A DNA stretch of 56,897 nt, taken from the NCBI GenBank assembly GCA_022361155.1, contig JAKSBK010000185.1:1-56897 (forward strand). The letters are read 5' to 3'. A model generated the notes under the pieces. That model saw only the letters and a program-made list of their open reading frames with translations, had not been told where the DNA came from and ran no database searches. The position numbers were made by a program, and so were the translations under genes. The stretch comes from Pseudomonadota bacterium (GTDB lineage: Bacteria > Myxococcota_A > Polyangia > Polyangiales > JAKSBK01). This document shows positions 34,234-42,139 of the stretch, in pieces (the first letter of the stretch is position 1; each line of letters begins with the position of its first letter).

Positions 34234-34901
34234 GCACCAGCTTGACCTCATGGGGGCCGTTCGTGATCTTCGCGGCGCTGCCGCTTCTGTTCCTGGCTAC
34301 GACGAGTTTCGTGAAGCTCTCCTTCGTGCTTTCGCTGTTGCGTAACGCCCTTGGTACGGGTCAAGTTCCATCTTCGCTCGTGGTGGCCGTGCTGGCCGCA
34401 ATCCTGAGCCTCTACGTCATGGTGCCTGTCGGAGCGCAGATGGCACGCGCGGTTGCTCCGGCGGCCGATCGCATCGATTGGCAAGGCGAGCCCCTCCAGG
34501 GCGCGAGCCGCCAGGCGGTTTGGGACGCCCTCAAGTCCGGAAGGGAGCCTCTGAGGGCATTCCTGAAGCGCAATGCGGGTGGCGATGAGCTGGCGCTCTT
34601 TGAGGAGCTCGCCAAGCGAAAGGGCGAAACCGATGCAGCCGGCCTGCAGGTCACGAGGGAGGATTTCCTGGTTGTGGTTCCGGCCTTCCTGATCACCGAA
34701 CTGGCGGAAGCGTTCGAGATAGGCTTCCTGCTGTTCATCCCCTTTGTGGTGATCGATATGGTCATCGGCGCCATCCTGTTGGCGCTCGGCATGCACATGC
34801 TGTCGCCCACCTCGGTATCGCTGCCCTTCAAGCTGCTGCTGTTTGTGCTTGTCGATGGATGGAGTCTGCTCTCGCGCGCCCTGATTGTCGGATATCAGTA
34901 G
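34230..34901 (+). CDS. FliP/SctR-type export gate protein
   Basis: FliP/SctR-type protein of 223 aa. The N-terminal helices read FATTSFVKLSFVLSLLRNAL-like (LATTSFVKLSFVLSLLRNAL) and QVPSSLVVAVLAAIL; the C-terminal pair reads IPFVVIDMVIGAILLALGMH and SLPFKLLLFVLVDGWSLL, closely matching the family. The typical extracytoplasmic segment lies between. The short length, with no signal peptide, is closer to SctR than to FliP, but the FliO partner argues for a flagellar lineage. No FliQ, FliR, FlhA or FlhB gene follows: the next gene is convergent. The pair is therefore separated from the rest of any export apparatus. Confidence 0.9.
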   Translation: MSTSLTSWGPFVIFAALPLLFLATTSFVKLSFVLSLLRNALGTGQVPSSLVVAVLAAILSLYVMVPVGAQMARAVAPAADRIDWQGEPLQGASRQAVWDALKSGREPLRAFLKRNAGGDELALFEELAKRKGETDAAGLQVTREDFLVVVPAFLITELAEAFEIGFLLFIPFVVIDMVIGAILLALGMHMLSPTSVSLPFKLLLFVLVDGWSLLSRALIVGYQ

Positions 34902-34911
34902 CGCCTACGTC

Positions 34912-35643
34912 TCACACCTTTTCCTGCAGCAGCAGGTAGGTAGCGAAACCGACGCCGGCGAGCAGCAGCGACCATAGTGTGCGTACCGAGGTGCCGTCTG
35001 CTGCCACGGGTTCCTCGCGCAGCAGCTTAGGAACAAACACGATCAGGCACACGACGGCCAGCGCAGCAGCACCCACCGCCGTGAGCAGAGCGCCTTCGTT
35101 CGACGCCTCACCCCACGCCTCGCGTAGCGCAACCACACCACCCGCGCTGGGGGGCCACGTGGCCAGCACGAGTGCCGAGGCCAAGACCCATCCGACGGCA
35201 ACGATGCGCAGTCGATTCGTTCGTTTTGGTGCGAGATAGGCGTCGCTCCTTAGCAGCGAGAGGTTCACGCTGCGCAACTGCGCCGCCCCCGAGCAGGCCC
35301 CGAGCGCGCAGGCTCCAAACGCCAGCAGGGCAAGCGCAGCGATCAGCAGCAGCACCGGCGAATAGACGATCCGGTTAGTCGCTTCGGACTCCTTGGCAAC
35401 GGCCAGTGCCAAGGCGGTCGGGAAACCCGCAAAAAGCAGCCAGCGCGCCAGCCTCAGACGGTTGCGAATCGCACGCAATCCCGCCACGAGCATGACCGGC
35501 GCCAGCAGGCCGACGGCAAGCGTGTCGGCGCTCGGTGGCGCCAGGGAAAGACGCGGCCACACCACAACGGCGGTCCATGCGTACGCACCCAGTGTTGCGC
35601 TGGCGCGCATGTACGCACGAGTGCTCCAGCCGGATTCACGCAT
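34912..35643 (-). CDS. Multi-pass membrane protein of unknown function
   Basis: Membrane protein of 243 aa with about seven hydrophobic helices, for example YAWTAVVVWPRLSLA, LLAPVMLVAGLRAI, VLLLIAALALLAFGACALGAC and AAALAVVCLIVFVP. Two Cys lie close together in GACALGACSG. No family is recognised. It is convergent with the FliP/SctR gene (10 bases apart) and divergent from the kinase gene, so it is probably transcribed alone. Confidence 0.75.
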   Translation of the reverse strand: MRESGWSTRAYMRASATLGAYAWTAVVVWPRLSLAPPSADTLAVGLLAPVMLVAGLRAIRNRLRLARWLLFAGFPTALALAVAKESEATNRIVYSPVLLLIAALALLAFGACALGACSGAAQLRSVNLSLLRSDAYLAPKRTNRLRIVAVGWVLASALVLATWPPSAGGVVALREAWGEASNEGALLTAVGAAALAVVCLIVFVPKLLREEPVAADGTSVRTLWSLLLAGVGFATYLLLQEKV

Positions 35644-35730
35644 TCGAGAAGCTTCCTAGCATGTCCACGTGCGGTGCCGTTGAGCCCGAGGGCTCGCGAG
35701 GCTAAAGTGCATTGTAGAACGCGAAGAACT

Positions 35731-35774
35731 GCCATCAATGAACTTGTGCCATCAATGAACTTGTGCCATCAATG
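35731..35774. repeat. 17-bp tandem duplication spanning the kinase start codon
   Basis: GCCATCAATGAACTTGT occurs at 35731-35747 and 35748-35764, followed by a partial third copy to 35774. The first copy carries its own ATG (35738), which reads MNLCHQ and then meets a TGA that overlaps the true ATG (35755) as ATGA. The period is not a multiple of three, so the duplication changed the reading frame of the first start. Confidence 0.9.
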
Positions 35775-38700
35775 CAGTACTGCGTTACGGGACGATGACC
35801 GCTTCTGTGCGGCTTGCGGCAGTGCCGTCGTGGCCGCCGGCGTGCCGGCCGACTCCTTTGTGGGCCGTACTTTCAGCGGCGCCTACCGAGTGTTTGAGCT
35901 CATCGGGGTCGGGGGTATGGGTCGTGTCTACCGTGCCGAGCAGAGTACGCTGGGTAGGACCGTCGCCATCAAGGTCATTCACCCGCGGCTGTTGGCTGAC
36001 GAGTCCTCGGTCGCCCGCTTTTATCGGGAAGCCAGGGCGTCCAGCAGCCTGAATCACCCGAACAGCGTAAGCATCATTGATTTCGGGCGCACCGATGACG
36101 GTGTCTTATACCTGGTGATGGAGTACCTGCGCGGCAAGGATCTGTCGCGCCTGATGGTTGAAGAAGGGCCGCTGCCCTTCACCCGCATCTGCAACATTCT
36201 GTGCGGAGTGCTCGCTGCTTTGGGAGAGGCGCATGAGCTCGGCGTGATTCACCGCGACCTGAAGCCGGAAAACATAATCGTCGAGCGCCTGCGCTCGGGC
36301 ACGGACTTGGTCAAGGTAGTTGATTTCGGTTTGGCCAAGGTGCTCAGCCCAGGTTCTTCGTCGATCACCGCGCCAAACCTCGTATGTGGTACTCCGGATT
36401 ACATGGCGCCCGAGCAAGGTCGCGGGCAGAGCGTGGATGGGCGAGGCGATATCTACGCGGTAGGTGTACTGCTCTTCGAGATGCTTACCGGCCGCTTGCC
36501 GTTTGAGGCCGACACGCCCACGATGGTGGTGCTGAAGCACATCACCGAGCCCGTGCCCGATCCGCGGAGGCTATGTCCGCATCGGGATATCCCGAAGCCG
36601 CTCATCGATGTCGTTTTCACCGCGCTCCAGAAGGAAGCCGACGACAGGTTTCAGGGTGCCGAGCAGATGTCGGCCGCGTTGCGCAGCGCGTCTGCCTTGA
36701 TGCAGCCTCTGACAGGCTCGGAGGTGCGCTGCCCAACCTGTGGCGCGCGTACGCCCCGCAGGCATCGCTTCTGCGGCGAGTGTGGGGCCCCGGTCGCACC
36801 GCATCAGCTCGAGGCGGGCGGTGGATCGTTGCCGCAGGGCCCCACCTCCGTGCGGCCACGCATGTCTTATGTCCCCCGCTGGCGCGGCACGTCGGGGCCG
36901 TTGCTGGGACGAGACAACGAGATGAGACAGGTGCGGGAGCTGCTTGCGACTCCGCCGCGAGGGGTAAGCCATTTGCGATTGGAGGGTGAGCCGGGTGTAG
37001 GCAAAACACGCATGCTTGCCGAAATCGCTGCCCGGGCGGCGGACGAGGGGTGCTTCGTGGTGGGGGCGGGTCCTCACCAGAGCGCGACGTTGGTCCCCTA
37101 CGAACCCGTCAAGAATCTGTTGCTGGTGCTGGTCGACGGAGATGACGACAGCATGGAGTCGTTGCCGTCGGAGCACAGTCTTCCGCCGTTGGCCCGAGCG
37201 GGGCTGTGCGAGCTACGCTGCCCGTCCGGACTTGTCGGTAGCGAACGTATGTCGCGTGCCGGCGCGGTGGCAGCGGCGCTTGCAGAGGGTCTCCGCATCG
37301 CCGGCGAACGCACCAAGGTCGACCGTTTCGTTCTGCTCCTGGACGATCTGCATCGCTGCGACGGGCTGACCGGCGAGGTGCTGCTGCAGCTTGGCCGATT
37401 CATCGACGACAAGTTCGTGCTCGTCGTGACAGCCGGTCCCACACCCAGCGGGCACGCTCCCGAGGGCAGCCTCCGGATCACGCTCGACGGCCTCTTGCCG
37501 GACGAGGCGCTGCGGCTCTGGTCGATTACTCAGAGTGCGGGTTCCGCTTCCATGGTAGAGCAGGCGGTAGAGCAGGCACTTGCGGCGCAGCCGCGTCTGC
37601 CTCCATTGTACATCGAACAGTTGCGCGAGCTGAGCGCCACAGGCACCCAGAGCAGCGACGCGGTGCCTCCACGGCTTGCTGACGTCGTTGCGCAACGCGT
37701 CGAGCGCTTGGACATCGCTTCTCGTAGAGTGCTGCAGGCGGCCGCGGTGCTGGGGGTGCGCTGTCAGCGCAGCGCCTTGGCTCAGATCGTGGACAGGCAC
37801 GATCTGTCGGCGCTTGGCACGCTCAAGACGCTCCGGTTCGTGTGCATGGACGACAAGGATGACGAGGTATCGATTGCCCACCCCTTTATCCGAGACCTTG
37901 TCGCCGCGTCCATCCCTGCCCAAGCGCGCAGGGAGTTGCACGGAAGGGCGCTGCAGGTCGCAGTAGATACCGGTGCGCCGCTGGAGGTGCGTGCTGATCA
38001 CGCTTTTCACGCCGACGAGCTGATGACCGCCTTGATGCTGTCCGAGCGCGTGGGTGATGAGGCCCTCAGGCGAGGTGACCCACAGAGCGCGATACTGTCA
38101 TTTCAGCGTGGCCTTGGCTTGGCGCGGCGGGAGATGCTCGGACTGGGAGATGCTTCCTTCGAGGCAGCCATCGCGACCTTCGGCCGGAAGCTCGCCATCG
38201 CGCTCGAACAGACAGGCGACTTGGTGAGAGCCGACGGTGTGCTGCGCGAGACACTGGAATTGGTGGCCCCGAATAGCTCGCAACGGGCACGTATGCTGCG
38301 TGTGCTTGGGCGGATCGGCGTGCAACGGGGACGGCAGCGCGAGGCCGGTCGCCGTTTGGGCCAAGCGCTGGAAATCGCTACCGCCAACGGCGATAAGATC
38401 GGTCAAGCCGAGGCTCAGTTGGAGCTCACGAAGCTGCGCATCGCAAGCGACGATTTGGACGGAGCGGACAGCGGGTTCCAGGTTGCCTGTCGGTTGCTTC
38501 ACGAGGCGGAAGCTGCTCCGGCGCAGCGCGGTCGTGCGCTGCTCGAGCACGCGCAGTTCCTGTGCCGGCACGAGCAGCGATCGGCGGCACGGCTCGTCTT
38601 GGAGCGCGCGCAAAAGCTGGCTCGGGGTGTGGGTGGGTCCCACCTTGCTGCGCGCGTGTCCGGCTTGCGGGCGGAAGTCGCGTTGTCGGAGCACGACGTT

Positions 38701-38856
38701 GCTCTAGCTGAGCGGTGTTTCAGCGACGCTGCCGCACTTGCGGCGGAGGCCGGGGACGCTGATGGAGCAGAACGCTGGCACAGGGAGGCGCTGCGGTTGC
38801 GGGATGCATCCCGGGGTTCGGTCAACGACGGCGCCTTGGCGCAGAAACAGCCCTAG
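35755..38856 (+). CDS. Ser/Thr protein kinase with zinc ribbons, AAA ATPase and TPR region
   Basis: Kinase of 1033 aa from the ATG at 35755. A zinc ribbon (C4, C7, C18, C21) precedes a complete kinase domain: GVGGMGRVY at 51-59, VAIK with Lys73, HRDLKPEN and DFG, and an activation segment CGTPDYMAPEQGRG. A second zinc ribbon (CPTCGARTPRRHRFCGECG) follows at about 325. Then comes a STAND/AAA-type ATPase (LLGRDNEMRQVRELL, Walker A EGEPGVGKTR, Walker B RFVLLLDDLH) and a long alpha-helical TPR-like region to the end. This is the myxobacterial type of large cytoplasmic kinase-ATPase. It could phosphorylate FHA partners such as the double-FHA protein or the FHA-TadA ATPase; that link is inference. 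Confidence 0.93.
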   Translation: MNLCHQCSTALRDDDRFCAACGSAVVAAGVPADSFVGRTFSGAYRVFELIGVGGMGRVYRAEQSTLGRTVAIKVIHPRLLADESSVARFYREARASSSLNHPNSVSIIDFGRTDDGVLYLVMEYLRGKDLSRLMVEEGPLPFTRICNILCGVLAALGEAHELGVIHRDLKPENIIVERLRSGTDLVKVVDFGLAKVLSPGSSSITAPNLVCGTPDYMAPEQGRGQSVDGRGDIYAVGVLLFEMLTGRLPFEADTPTMVVLKHITEPVPDPRRLCPHRDIPKPLIDVVFTALQKEADDRFQGAEQMSAALRSASALMQPLTGSEVRCPTCGARTPRRHRFCGECGAPVAPHQLEAGGGSLPQGPTSVRPRMSYVPRWRGTSGPLLGRDNEMRQVRELLATPPRGVSHLRLEGEPGVGKTRMLAEIAARAADEGCFVVGAGPHQSATLVPYEPVKNLLLVLVDGDDDSMESLPSEHSLPPLARAGLCELRCPSGLVGSERMSRAGAVAAALAEGLRIAGERTKVDRFVLLLDDLHRCDGLTGEVLLQLGRFIDDKFVLVVTAGPTPSGHAPEGSLRITLDGLLPDEALRLWSITQSAGSASMVEQAVEQALAAQPRLPPLYIEQLRELSATGTQSSDAVPPRLADVVAQRVERLDIASRRVLQAAAVLGVRCQRSALAQIVDRHDLSALGTLKTLRFVCMDDKDDEVSIAHPFIRDLVAASIPAQARRELHGRALQVAVDTGAPLEVRADHAFHADELMTALMLSERVGDEALRRGDPQSAILSFQRGLGLARREMLGLGDASFEAAIATFGRKLAIALEQTGDLVRADGVLRETLELVAPNSSQRARMLRVLGRIGVQRGRQREAGRRLGQALEIATANGDKIGQAEAQLELTKLRIASDDLDGADSGFQVACRLLHEAEAAPAQRGRALLEHAQFLCRHEQRSAARLVLERAQKLARGVGGSHLAARVSGLRAEVALSEHDVALAERCFSDAAALAAEAGDADGAERWHREALRLRDASRGSVNDGALAQKQP

Positions 38857-38910
38857 CTTGGCTGTAGCTTTGCTTGAGCTTGGCCATAGCTTTGCCTGAG
38901 CTTGGCTACA
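38855..38910. repeat. 22-bp tandem repeat between convergent genes
   Basis: AGCTTGGCTGTAGCTTTGCTTG occurs 2.5 times. It begins in the last codon of the kinase gene and ends in the stop codon of the sulfatase gene on the other strand. TGTAGC at 38864 and GCTACA at 38905 are also complementary, so the transcript could fold and serve as a two-way transcript end, though there is no T tract. Confidence 0.8.
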
Positions 38911-40504
38911 ACGTGTAGCCGAGCGCCCTGAGTGCTTCGATGTCTTCTTCGGACATTTCGGCGCGCTCGCTAGCCGCCTCGGGGAATCGCGCGTCCGAAG
39001 CCAGGATGCCTTCGAGGACGGCCCGAGCGCGCCGGAGTGGAATTCGCGGCCAGCCGCCCGGCCGTGATCCCTCGAGCTTCAGCAGATTGGTTACCGCGTC
39101 GGGATCCAGAGCCAGGTCGAACAAGGCCTCTCCGTTTTTCGTCTTGTTTCGCACGTACTTGTAGCGACCGAGCCGCACCGCATGCCGCGTGGAGTGTGCT
39201 TGGGGACGGAAGGTCTGGGCTACAACAGGTCGCATGCCGATTTCGCCTGTTGGGAAGAGTTTGCGACCGCGTACCTTGTCCGGCTGCGGCAGGCCCAGCT
39301 GATCGAGCACGGTTGGCACGAGTGCGATGTGACCGACGGGATCCTCAACCCGCACTCCCTCCGGCAAGCGACCTGGGAACGCCATGATCAAGGGTACCCG
39401 AACCAAGATCTCCCGTAGGTTGTGCACGTGGCCGAATCGGCCACGCCGCTCGCCGAGCTCTTCCCCATGATCTGCGGTGAGCACGATCAGGGTGTTCGCC
39501 CACAGGTCGTTCCTCTTTAGTGCCTTGAACAAGCGACCAATCTCGGCATCTACATACCCGACCTCTTCCGCATAGCCACGTCGTTTGTCTGGAGCGTTGA
39601 GCACGATCTCGGGACGAAACTTGACGGTCACGTCCCTGGGTTTGGTCGAGTGGTTCGTCACTACCAGGGTTGCGCGAGCGCCCGGCCGGAGCAGCTTGGC
39701 TTGGTTACTGGAAGCGGTCCACGCTCCTCCGAAGCTGAAGCTCGTCTGCGGGGGAGGATGCCAGAAGCGGATCCGGACAGCGCGGTCGCCACGGTGTACG
39801 AACTCGAGCTTGTTCCTCCCGCTGGCGAGAGCCAGCTTCGGACGCACGGGCCGGCCGTCGGCGCTGAACCCGGGCAGTGCCGAGCCTTGCAGTTTCAAAT
39901 CGATGCGCTGATACCAGGCGGGCGGTGCATACGGCTCGTGTGGATCCGAGTAGTGAACCCATAGAAAAAGCGGTGACCTGGCGTGCTCGGAGATCCAGGG
40001 CAACAGCGCCTCATTGAGCTCGCCAGCGGACTTCCACCAGAAGTGCTCGAAATCGTCCCGGTAGTGGTCAAAGCCCTGCGCATAGCCGAACTTGCCAGCA
40101 AGGGCCTGCAAGCTGACGAAGGCCGCCGTGTGGCGCTTGCTCCGTCGCAGTCGTTCAGCCAGCGTGCCAAAGCGTTCGGCCAAGCGTTGTCCGTTGTTGT
40201 GCACACCGTGGTCGCGCGGCAAAAGCGACGTGAACATGCTGGCGTGGCTAGGACCGGTAATGGGTGCGTGCGTGTAAGCGTTTTCGAACAGCACCCCGCG
40301 CTGAGCCAACGCATCGATGTGTGGCGTGGCGACTGGAGCGGGATCTGCCCCCTGATGGTAGGCAGACACGTGGTCTCTTCGCAGCGTGTCAACGACGATC
40401 AGTACGAGATTGGCCGCGCGCGGCGCTGCTTCGCGCTGACGGTCGCAACCGAGGCCGAGCAGCGCGCACAGAGCGAACCTGAACGGCGGCCGCACTAGTG
40501 CCAT
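38906..40504 (-). CDS. Sulfatase-like alkaline phosphatase-superfamily lipoprotein
   Basis: Sulfatase-like protein of 532 aa from the ATG at 40504, which directly precedes a lipoprotein signal (ALCALLGLGC). Metal-binding parts are clear: NLVLIVVDTLRRDHVS, then VLTADHGEELGERRG and FGHVHNLRE. At the nucleophile site it reads ITGPSHASMFTS. Classical sulfatases have a Cys or Ser that becomes formylglycine in C/S-x-P-S-R; here a Thr stands there, as in phosphoglycerol transferases and related phosphatases. It may therefore be a phosphatase or phosphotransferase rather than a sulfatase. An extra domain lies at about residues 200-330. Convergent with the kinase gene. Confidence 0.85.
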   Translation of the reverse strand: MALVRPPFRFALCALLGLGCDRQREAAPRAANLVLIVVDTLRRDHVSAYHQGADPAPVATPHIDALAQRGVLFENAYTHAPITGPSHASMFTSLLPRDHGVHNNGQRLAERFGTLAERLRRSKRHTAAFVSLQALAGKFGYAQGFDHYRDDFEHFWWKSAGELNEALLPWISEHARSPLFLWVHYSDPHEPYAPPAWYQRIDLKLQGSALPGFSADGRPVRPKLALASGRNKLEFVHRGDRAVRIRFWHPPPQTSFSFGGAWTASSNQAKLLRPGARATLVVTNHSTKPRDVTVKFRPEIVLNAPDKRRGYAEEVGYVDAEIGRLFKALKRNDLWANTLIVLTADHGEELGERRGRFGHVHNLREILVRVPLIMAFPGRLPEGVRVEDPVGHIALVPTVLDQLGLPQPDKVRGRKLFPTGEIGMRPVVAQTFRPQAHSTRHAVRLGRYKYVRNKTKNGEALFDLALDPDAVTNLLKLEGSRPGGWPRIPLRRARAVLEGILASDARFPEAASERAEMSEEDIEALRALGYTL

Positions 40505-40670
40505 GCAGCATCGAAACGCAGGCCTCCGGCGGTCCTGCCTGGCGGGGCAGCGTGGCTTTGGCAGGTGGACAGGCAATCGGAGCACAGGCTATGAGCTGGC
40601 GATAGCGGACTGTCAAGCCTACACCTTGAGTCGCAACGCCGTGCGCGCGGCGATCGATGGCGCGAGCGGT

Positions 40671-40860
40671 GCCAAGGGCCCGTCCAAGAAGAACTCGATC
40701 GGCTGCGGCCGTGCAGGGCGGTGCGCTCGCGGCTTTCGTCCTCGCAAAAATCCTCGCAATAGCGCTGCTATTGCTGCGGTCTTTCCTCCGGGCGCGCCGG
40801 CGAATCGCATCCAGCCTGCGCGGCCGGTCTCGACCAGTTATTCTTGGACGGGCCCCAAGG
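40671..40860. repeat. Palindromic element, family 2, copy A
   Basis: The ends are inverted: CCAAGGGCCCGTCCAAGAAG at 40672-40691 against the complement of CTTGGACGGGCCCCAAGG at 40843-40860, with one or two mismatches. The inner part around 40725-40780 (GCTCGCGGCTTTCGTCCTCG and the AATAGCGCTG that follows) matches copy B at 53281-53340. It fills most of the 383-base gap between the sulfatase and PGPGW genes. Confidence 0.75.
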
Positions 40861-40887
40861 CTCGGCGAGTCGCGCGCGGGATTGCGG

Positions 40888-41352
40888 ATGCAGGACACCA
40901 CCTGGGCAAGAACTGCTGGCAGCTTGCTTACCGACACCCGGGTCTGGTCGGCCCTGGCATTCGCGTCCGTGGTGTTGCTCGCGCTTAGCGCACTGGCTGT
41001 TCCATGGATACTCGCGCGCATGCCGGCCGACTACTTTGTTCGCCATGGGCGGCGCTCTGGTCGCGGTCCAGGAGCTGTTCTGTGGGCTATCACCAAGAAT
41101 CTGTTGGGACTGTTGCTGCTGGCGGCCGGGATCGCGATGTTGGTGCTGCCGGGGCAAGGACTCGTCACCATTCTCATCGCGACGCTCTTGTTGGACTTCC
41201 CGGGCAAGCGGCGGGCGCAGCGCCGGCTGATCGCCTGGCCTCCGCTCCTGCGAGCGGTCAATGCGCTCAGACGACGCGCCGGCCAGCCGCCGTTCAGAAC
41301 GGATTGGCTTGCAGCAGGCGAACGGGACCGCTGGAAGCGGCCTCGGTCGTAG
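40888..41352 (+). CDS. PGPGW-family transmembrane protein
   Basis: PGPGW-type protein of 154 aa from the ATG at 40888; the longer open frame runs back through the family-2 element and is probably not translated. Two hydrophobic helices flank a basic loop: SALAFASVVLLALSALAVPW, then NLLGLLLLAAGIAMLVLPGQ. The PGQG that follows, then LVTILIATLLLDFPGK, corresponds to the PGPGW signature of this small inner-membrane family, whose function is unknown. Its last 59 bases overlap the convergent Tad-linked gene on the other strand. Confidence 0.8.
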   Translation: MQDTTWARTAGSLLTDTRVWSALAFASVVLLALSALAVPWILARMPADYFVRHGRRSGRGPGAVLWAITKNLLGLLLLAAGIAMLVLPGQGLVTILIATLLLDFPGKRRAQRRLIAWPPLLRAVNALRRRAGQPPFRTDWLAAGERDRWKRPRS

Positions 41353-42139
41353 TGTCGCCGGAACCGATGCGATACGGTCGGCGTAGTTTGGGCGCCCGCG
41401 TTTGGTGCGATGGCGGCTTGCGCGCTGGCTTGCGCCTTGCACGCTTGAGGCGCTTCTTTGTCAGTTGTTGCGAGTGAACGAGCAGCGTCGATTGCGTCGT
41501 TACGAGGAATGTGCGCTCCGGGTTGATGGGACGCAGTTGGGGCCGGCCGCGCGTGTCGAGCTCAACCTGGACTCTCGCTCCGCTGGGGACGCTGAGCCCC
41601 ACATGAGCGAAACCCCTCTCATCGGTCAGCCCGCGGGTTTGGCCGTCGACGCGTACCGGAATCGCCGCGACGCCCGAGCTTACAACGAGGGCCACATCCA
41701 AGCGGTTGCGCGGGCAGCGGATCGGAATCGCAAGGGGCACCCGCTTGCGCGCATCATTCAGGCTGCTCATGCGTCGGAGGCGGAACGAGTCCTCAACTTG
41801 AGCGGAACCGTGGCCCTCCGGACAGACCGCATGAACCGCGACTTGGTCACCCTCCCCGCCAACCACCTCCGCGGTTGTCCGCCCGGTGGCGTCGGTAGCT
41901 AGAATGCTCGCGTCGCCCAAGACTACCTCTACGCCGGCCACGGGTGTGAGCTCGTCGTTCGTAGCGGAGATTTCCACCGAGAAACGCTCTGGCTCGGCTG
42001 GGGCGCAGGCCAACTGTAGCAGGGTCATGAGGAACGCCAAACCCTCATAGGTCCGATCCGCTGGCTGGGCGGTTGGGTGTCGGGTCAGCAATGCTGCTTT
42101 GACCCTGCGTCTGGTCTGGGATTGGCGGAGGACGGTCAT
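41294..42139 (-). CDS. Secreted hypothetical protein, last gene of the Tad cluster
   Basis: Hypothetical of 281 aa. The ATG at 42139 overlaps the previous stop as ATGA, but a lipoprotein-like signal (LAFLMTLLQLAC) begins only at about residue 33, so a later start is possible. The mature part looks like carboxypeptidase-regulatory or Ig-like beta domains: GVEVVLGDASILATDATGRT and ALVVSSGVAAIPVRVDGQTR. The tail is very basic (KKRLKRARRKPARKPP). No family is recognised. By coupling it belongs to the Tad operon as a late envelope gene. Confidence 0.6.
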   Translation of the reverse strand: MTVLRQSQTRRRVKAALLTRHPTAQPADRTYEGLAFLMTLLQLACAPAEPERFSVEISATNDELTPVAGVEVVLGDASILATDATGRTTAEVVGGEGDQVAVHAVCPEGHGSAQVEDSFRLRRMSSLNDARKRVPLAIPIRCPRNRLDVALVVSSGVAAIPVRVDGQTRGLTDERGFAHVGLSVPSGARVQVELDTRGRPQLRPINPERTFLVTTQSTLLVHSQQLTKKRLKRARRKPARKPPSHQTRAPKLRRPYRIGSGDTTTEAASSGPVRLLQANPF

